Shown: piece by piece, positions 59,101 through 64,000 of the stretch
Layout of the letters: each line of letters begins with the position of its first letter
Numbering within the stretch: the stretch's first letter is position 1
Assembly: GCF_905163445.1 (NCBI RefSeq)
Contig: NC_053183.1
Span: 5,456,001-5,520,000, forward strand
Source of the DNA: Pararge aegeria
Taxonomy: Eukaryota; Arthropoda; Insecta; Lepidoptera; Nymphalidae
Reading direction: 5' to 3'
Length of the DNA: 64,000 bases
Made by a program: the position numbers and the translations under genes
Notes under the pieces: model-generated
Told to the model about the DNA's origin: nothing
The model's database searches: none
What the model saw: only the letters and a program-made list of their open reading frames with translations

Positions 59101-62100
59101 ATACAAGCTATTGTATTAAATGCCTGTTACTCTGAACGCGAGTAAATTTATTTTCTGCTAGTCTCCAAAAACATTCACCAAATTAAACTTACCTGTTAAC
59201 TTTGAAAAGTTCAAGCACATACCACACTGTGTCGGGACGGACCTTGGATAGAACCTTTTATATAGCTTGCACACTTCAAATAGTACTCTTCAAAAGCTGC
59301 ACAAAGGTGTTCGCCCTGCGGCTACGTGCGACTCACTCGATGTTATGTGTCTAGTTCGAAAAGAGGGTCTTTTGGTATTTAGCCTTTTAAACACATTTAA
59401 ACTCCAATGCCCTCAGAACCATCCTGTACAGCCCTTTGCAATTTTCTCTTGGCAATCCGTTTAGCTAAGTGACGTGTCCCTGACCCTTTCTTTCGTAAGT
59501 ATGGCATCTCATGTGATCAAGAGCATAGTTTACGAAAGTCATGGTAAAGATACTAATTGATTTACAGATTCGTCATCAGGAGTGGGATGCCCTCCTCCAG
59601 AGCTTACCATGACTGAACCGGACAGTGCCGGAGACCCTGACTCGGATGATGACGAAAAATCAGAAAGAAAGGACTCCTTGGATGTCCAAGAAGAAGGTAA
59701 TATATGTAATTGTTCATAACAATATATTAATATAATATGTATATATAATTAGAGCTATTTAGTTGCTGCAGAATAGTGTACATACATTACAGCCGAAGGA
59801 CATTTTAACAAACTTAATTCTGCAATCTGCAAGGTCTGCAAAATACTTTAAGTAATGAAATTCGGTTTGTAATATTTGATAAAAAAATACTCAGAACTTC
59901 TAAAACTCGTATTTACTTAGCTTATATGGATTATCCTGATTTAAAATCAGCAGATTTTGAAAATGATAATCATTTTATCTTAAATTATTTTTATTTATTA
60001 AAAACATTTGGGCATTGCGGTTGTAATGTACCTAACATATCTTAGATGTAATGGATTTCGTTTTTCTTTACGCAGACGAGCTACTTGAATGCTGACGAAA
60101 CCGTTATTAACACACCCGGACTCTTCTGACACGTACCAACACAAATAAACACAGGTTTTTCTCAATCTCAGTGTTTTGCCCCAGATCTTGTGGATTCGCG
60201 GGTGATTCTGCGAATCATTTGTTTGGTTGGATGTTTATTGCCTTTAAACCGAATTAGTTAACTCCTTAGTCATCATGCTAGTCGGACGCTTGATTTCCCT
60301 TTTAGAAATATGTTTTCCATTACTGCCGTTCCTTTTAGAAACATAGTGTTTTCATTGTTTGGTAAAATAAATCTTATTTTACTATATCGTGTACGATTGC
60401 CAAACATATTATGATTGAAGCAAAATAGCCAAGTTTGTAAAAAATTAAAATTATTTAATGACCTTTAAACTGCAACTAAGCGTTAGTCTGGATAAAAATA
60501 GTATCATATTGAAATTAACATTACGGCTTTGATAGTGTGTGACATAAGAGAGCAAGTTCAAAATAAGTACCCTAAGTACTAATTACTACACTTGTTGTCG
60601 AATCCGCCATATTTTCCCATACTACGAGTATTCAAAAATATCAATATTCAATATTCAAAAATCGAGCTTTCAAAAATACTTCTTAGTGATTCATTGCTGG
60701 CCTATGTGATAATTGGCATACGCTGTCAAAAATTTATTTTTTTGTCCAGGATGTGGTCTGAGTTTTTTTATAGTACTAATTGACAAATAGATGGACCAAA
60801 CAGAAGGCCTACCTTAACCTTACGTAACTTTGTGTAGAGGAAAATCATTGCCTATAAACAGAGTAAAACTTACTTAGCAGAGCATGCAAGGAACACGCCC
60901 CCCAAATTTTGTTTTATACAAACGCAAATTATAGAAAGGTAGGAATATCTACCAATATATAGACATTCAAGAAAAAAAAAAGGAGATTGCGATAATAAAG
61001 TTTGGCTCTTAATGAGTCTATTTAGAAACCAATACCTATAGTATAAGATGTTATGTTTTTACGTATTGAAACACAAACGTCAGAGTAAAAGTGCCCTATT
61101 TTTCCTTGTATTTAAGCATTGAATTAAGAACATACAGAATCCCCATTCAGCCATTATTGTATGCAGTGCATTGTTACCAAAAACAGTGAAAACGCCCTGC
61201 GAACGTTCCACTTTACACCCGCGGAATGTTGCTAGCTGACAATTTTTCTTCCATTTTCCCATTTTACGGTGAACGCTTAGAAAATTAGAGGTAAAATAAT
61301 TACGGTCCACTGCTAAATGGTATGAGGTGACTAACCGTTTGTTCGAGACACCATTCTAAAGTGGAGTGGTTTTTGATGCTTCAATATTAGTCGTGTACAC
61401 GGTTTCTGGGTGTTCCTAATTCTATGTATTTAAATCGATCTTGCCGTACTGCTCATTTTTATACTACAAACTTTCCGCTAGGGGCGCTAGCTATGAAAGA
61501 TTTGATGAATTTATGTTTTAAAACGAGGTGAATTGAGTTTATTTTCCTCCGACGTTAGAGTGTTGCAATACGCGGAAACTACTCTACTATTAGGCACAAC
61601 CGTATAAATAAAATAAGCGTATAGAACGCTTATCGGAACACAGCAAAACTATGAAGGGCGTTTATTATATTTATAGAACTTCCACGTGCTTAATATAAGT
61701 AATAGATTTAGATTTAGACTTCATATTGCTATTAGGAAATTGCTTATTATAAACATCGAAACACTGGCTGTATACAGTACGTAGTTGCCTGATTTATCGA
61801 GCGCATCCAATTAAGACCCCGCTAGCCTTCCTAGAAACTCATATTCGTTTTGCCCAATATACATGTGGTTATGCAACCCCAAAAGCCCGTAAGTTATTAG
61901 CAAACTAAGAAATAACAATTATATTAAAAAGTGAGGCCTGCTTAATTTAATTTTCAAGGATAATGAGTCACATTTCGTAATTGAAAGACAATGCAATGTA
62001 GCTCTTGTATGTTATCTTGCGATCTCGTTGAGGTTGCCGTCAGCTGATGCTAAGTACCTGTTGCCAATGAAAACTGAGCATTATTTCTGTCAGTATAGAA

Positions 62101-63805
62101 CTCATTTTGCGCTGATTTACCTGATACTATTTCATTACATTGAAGAATGACTTTACATAAACATAGCAATTTCTAACACATTATGGAATACCAATTAAAC
62201 ACTTTATATGCATTCGAAATGTGAGTAATCTAACTAGTACCTACCGCCAGTGGCGTGCAAGCCATACATGCACAAAAGCACTGCATACCATGAAATTTTC
62301 GCAATACATAATAATTTTTTGAAGATCTTCCCGACGTATCGGCGAACGTTGTGATTTTAAGTTAGAGCTCCCGGGTTCGATTCCTGTTAATCCAATTCCA
62401 ATTTGGGAATTTATGCTTTTGAATTTTCTCCAGTTTGGTCTGGTTGGAGGCTTCGGCCGTGGCTAGTTACTTTACCGACAAAGACGTGCCGCTAAGCGAT
62501 TTAGCATTCCGGTACGATGTCGCGAAGGAACACACCATAGAATAACTGCCATACTCCGTAACAGCTACCATCTTAGACTGCATCATCACTTACTCCCAGG
62601 TGAAAGTAATGAAATAAAAAATAATAAAAAAGATTTGTTTTTATAAACTAAATTAATCGGCTATGATAAAGTTAAGTGGTCAGCTGGATACATTTGTAAT
62701 TATAATATACTTTCGCTACATTATTTGATAATTGCTTGTTACTACAATAAAGTATTTTTGTTGAGGAAATAAAATCTTACAATTTAAAATAATGATACGT
62801 CATTCTAACGAAGAATTATATTATAACATAAATAAGTACTTACTTTTCATTGATGCCAAATTCCTAACTCCGATTAGGAAGACAATATCTTCGTACACGA
62901 TGAACAATTAGACACCGACGTAGTTCCAGGAATACGTTCCTTATACACAAATGATTGGGATACTTATTCTTATAAATGTCTCTAAAGTATTTTCTTCCTT
63001 AGCTTTGTAATAGCAAGAAATAATTTCTACAACATTTTGAAGTCGGTGTCTTTGCGATAGATATCAAATCGCTATAGGTGTCCATATAATATTTGAAGAG
63101 TTCCCTCAATTTTTCCAGGATCCCTTCAACAGATCTTGATCTGATAAAGATGTGACCGAATGGGAAGTATACGGTATACTTCCCATCAAACAAAAAATAA
63201 TTTTTCAAATCGATTTATAAATGACAGAGTTCTGAGCTAACAAACGTAAAAAAAACGAAACAACCGAATTGAGAACCTCCTTTTTTGTAAGTCGGTTAAA
63301 AAGTAAACAAATGACAACAAAACAAGCAAGAATAACAAATCGTACACCATAGGAATTATAACACCGTATTTTGACCTGTAGGGCTAGCATGCGTGCCACA
63401 AAATAATTATCTGTGCCCGGTACTCGTATTTTTCGATAGAGTTAGGCGAGTTAGGGTAAACATATACTCGTATTTCTGCGTGGCGCGCATACTAGCGTTA
63501 TTGATTTGGTTATCGAACGCGAGAATCGCTATAGGTATTTTCCAACACTCTTTTAGAGTGGTTTTCGCGTAGTTAGCTGATTCAACACTCGCTCATGTCT
63601 AGGATAGCTTATCGCTGTATTTCCAAGAGTATGTTATATTCAGCCAATCAGCAAGATACCTGTTTTCTTTTCCACAACAAGGCGGTGGAGCGATGAGTGC
63701 GCTGGTGGCAGGGTTGCGACGCGCTGGTTCTGCGCATTCCTTATGTGCACCGAAGAGCAACGCCTCTTCGCGGTCTTTGCCACCCTCGCCCAGCCACACT
63801 CCCAG
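44152..63805 (+). CDS. PDZD8: PDZ domain-containing protein 8 (PDZD8), 3' end outside window
   Basis: PDZD8 is an ER-anchored lipid-transfer protein of membrane contact sites. Coding exons: 44152-44304, 49812-49994, 51315-51507, 51593-51803, 52322-52487, 53279-53479, 53667-53864, 54249-54889, 55913-56129, 57212-57320, 59568-59696, then 63682-63805 (phase 2 at its donor; continues right of the window) or alternatively 60076-60095. Seen in the protein: a hydrophobic anchor at residues about 5-30; an SMP domain at about 52-250, with TPYTHWAIAF and RHTLPNYKIRYKPFFP as in vertebrate PDZD8; PDZ at about 310-415 (GVGVVLVDTVVPMSPA, RRDDVVLAIDNKPV); a Ser/Lys/Glu-rich linker; a C2-like region at about 545-690; a C1 zinc finger at about 702-752 (HDFVRTHF...CDFCNKK, CRNCGLCCHKKC); and an acidic stretch DSDDDEKSERKD. 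Junctions keep phase throughout. Closest relative by architecture: Drosophila CG10362-type PDZD8. Confidence 0.93.
44410..44527 (+). repeat. LINE/SINE 3'-end fragment in PDZD8 intron 1
   Basis: 'gcgataaggccgccttttgt', 'ttattcttcttctgcg' and 'gtgtgcaaataaagagtata'. Third copy of the family at 7,548 and 39,446. Confidence 0.65.
46575..47540 (-). pseudogene. mariner transposase, decayed
   Basis: On the minus strand, in order: FQRFRSGNFDL (near 47,500); ELAADCCVRDETVSKQIGKV then KKL (about 47,360-47,425); WVPHELSAANRQKRVDYCVA then LLNRQKN (about 47,260-47,340); GQTIAEVYCQQLQTMMEKLA then TKQPRL (about 46,970-47,045); LLLQDN (about 46,910-46,930); and APSDYHFFRNLDNLWQGKKF then NSG (about 46,760-46,830). 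This is the order of a Tc1/mariner transposase (HTH, WVPHEL, catalytic core, LLQDN, final D in APSDYH). Several stops and frameshifts and a local fold-back show that it is dead. Terminal inverted repeats were not identified. Confidence 0.9.
46912..46953. repeat. Perfect 19-bp fold-back inside the mariner fossil
   Basis: tgtcctgtagcagcagtgg, 4-base loop tagg, then the exact reverse complement (46,935-46,953). The sequence is the codons of the LLLQDN motif, present once in each orientation. Confidence 0.95.
47645..47838 (+). repeat. SINE family B, plus, next to the mariner fossil
   Basis: 'gcgcagttagtagcgaccct' (A box), 'ggccgtgagctcgattcccc' (B box), 'gatgaacatgaaagttttct' and 'agatggcgatgtgtattttg'. 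Internal deletions relative to other copies. Confidence 0.85.
48243..48326. promoter_or_regulatory. Cluster of TGACG/ACGTC sites in PDZD8 intron 1
   Basis: Within 84 bases are tgacgtc (48,244), cgcgacgtc (48,275), tgacgtgac (48,296), aacgtcaa (48,309) and tgacgcgc (48,320), in a CpG-rich island within AT-rich sequence. These are CRE/ATF-type core sites. Enhancer or alternative-promoter function is only inferred. Confidence 0.35.
50224..50342 (-). repeat. SINE family B, truncated, in PDZD8 intron 2
   Basis: Tail half only: 'aataaatatactatgacagg', 'gtaagcgtagcttgtgttat' and 'gatgaatatttttatgaata'. The tRNA-like head is missing. Confidence 0.8.
50880..51100 (+). repeat. SINE family D in PDZD8 intron 2
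   Basis: 'gctgagcgatttagcgttcc', 'gatacgatatcgcgtacaaa' and 'aataggctagcccgctacca' match the D copies at 13,550 (reverse) and 62,330. Confidence 0.7.
55437..55862 (-). repeat. SINE family A plus adjacent repeat in PDZD8 intron 8
   Basis: SINE A at 55,437-55,732: (atc)n, 'ccattaccggcccactataa', 'cgtagtccaccacgctggcc', 'gggattcgaactcggc'. It has a local 15-20-bp duplication around 'gattgactgactcc'. Bases 55,745-55,862 match 5,405-5,510. Confidence 0.82.
56187..56300 (-). repeat. SINE family D-like fragment in PDZD8 intron 9
   Basis: 'gaggttccggggcttgattc', 'tgaattttttctggtctggt' and 'ggggggctttggccg' resemble the head-to-body part of the D copy at 62,330 in the same plus-strand order, so true orientation may be plus. 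Confidence 0.45.
56513..56820 (-). repeat. SINE-like element with internal 18-bp hairpin, PDZD8 intron 9
   Basis: The left end 'catcccactactgggcgcaa' reverse-complements to a 'gcccagtagtgggatg' tail and the right end has 'taatcgaactcagg', tRNA-B-box like in reverse. The centre holds a perfect hairpin: 56,586-56,603 pairs with 56,628-56,645. Confidence 0.6.
58221..58540 (+). repeat. SINE family A, plus, in PDZD8 intron 10
   Basis: Degenerate tRNA-like head 'tatctaggcttcctgatccg' and 'accgagttctttcccgggca', body 'atatcgtgaggaaacctgca' and 'gtgaaatccaccaatacgcc', tail (gat)n at 58,519-58,536. Confidence 0.85.
60076..60095 (+). CDS. PDZD8: PDZD8 alternative terminal exon
   Basis: After the pyrimidine-rich acceptor 'tttttctttacgcag' the sequence completes the split codon left by exon 11 (G + AC = Asp) and reads D-E-L-L-E-C-stop. 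A canonical AATAAA follows 49 bases after the stop, with T/GT-rich sequence beyond it. Spliced here, the gene would encode an 806-aa protein ending after the acidic stretch. The alternative is the exon at 63,682 with the same phase. Either this is a genuine intronic-polyadenylation isoform, or a chance acceptor. Transcript data would decide. Confidence 0.45.
60144..60149 (+). terminator. Candidate intronic poly(A) signal of PDZD8
   Basis: AATAAA followed after a few bases by 'aggtttttctcaat' and 'cagtgttttgcc', a T/GT-rich downstream element. Confidence 0.45.
60150..63681 (+). other. PDZD8 intron 11 (long path) with SINE D
   Basis: If the long path is used, 59,697-63,681 is intron. Bases 62,330-62,640 are a plus-strand SINE family D copy with a clear B box ('gggttcgattcctg', about 62,373), 'tctccagtttggtctggttg' and 'attccggtacgatgtcgcga', tail 'aataaaaaataataaaaaag'. 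The rest shows no gene; the open frames at 61,080 and 62,999 (minus) have no family resemblance. Confidence 0.6.
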
Positions 63806-64000
63806 GTATAGTATAAAACAGCGTATCTCTTCATGTACCCGGGAGATTATAAAGATTGAAGAAATTATACATTACAACGTACAGATTCTCCTGCTGTTCG
63901 CAGATTACAGCACATTAAGATTAATGTTCATTGTGTAAGAAACGCCATACGTGAAGTTTACGTGAAATATATACTGTAAGCACCTTTCTGTGATTAAAAC
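63806..64000 (+). other. PDZD8 intron, start
   Basis: Sequence after the donor AG/GTATAG at 63,805/63,806. The open frame that runs on to 63,938 is intronic read-through. The following exon lies beyond the window. Confidence 0.6.

Noticed and set aside
59697..60075. Stop exon at 60,076 as the only end of PDZD8
   Set aside because: The exon at 63,682 fits the same phase and has good coding character, so I kept both and did not close the gene at 60,095.

Overview
The window is nuclear DNA of an insect, almost certainly a moth or butterfly. Three conserved animal genes with short exons and GT-AG introns sit in AT-rich sequence full of tRNA-derived SINEs, RTE-type LINE fragments and a mariner fossil of the kinds common in Lepidoptera. 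I cannot name the species.

Layout. Bases 1-21,340 hold no protein gene I can recognise: decayed repeats, a 1.26-kb satellite of about 44-bp units (16,681-17,940), RTE reverse-transcriptase remains (about 3,935-4,290 and 18,940-19,610), and a CpG-richer stretch (2,680-2,860) that may be the promoter of a leftward gene lying mostly outside the window. From 21,395 to 29,133 on the minus strand lies a complete WDR5 (will die slowly) gene of 7 coding exons and 346 aa. From 29,795 to 36,935 on the plus strand lies a complete phosphoglycerate kinase gene of 10 coding exons and 415 aa. The two start codons are 661 bp apart and face away from each other, so they share a divergent promoter region with a CRE palindrome, an inverted CCAAT box and a cluster of nuclear-receptor half-sites. 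Bases 37,119-44,151 are repeat-rich intergenic sequence. From 44,152 to the right edge on the plus strand is a PDZD8 orthologue: N-terminal membrane anchor, SMP lipid-transfer domain, PDZ, C2-like region and C1 zinc finger. Its first intron is 5.5 kb and carries a dead mariner.

The three genes do not form a pathway: WDR5 acts in chromatin (H3K4 methyltransferase scaffold), PGK in cytosolic glycolysis, and PDZD8 at ER contact sites. Exon coordinates below were derived by hand from splice signals, unbroken phase and family similarity. All three reading frames stay open across every junction.

Most notable: (i) PDZD8 appears to have two mutually exclusive 3' paths after the same exon, a tiny terminal exon with stop and poly(A) signal at 60,076-60,149, or a continuing exon at 63,682-63,805, in the same phase; (ii) the satellite shows a recent 176-bp (4 x 44) higher-order duplication; (iii) an ERR-like AAGGTCA site lies just upstream of Pgk; (iv) several repeats are nested and can be relatively dated.
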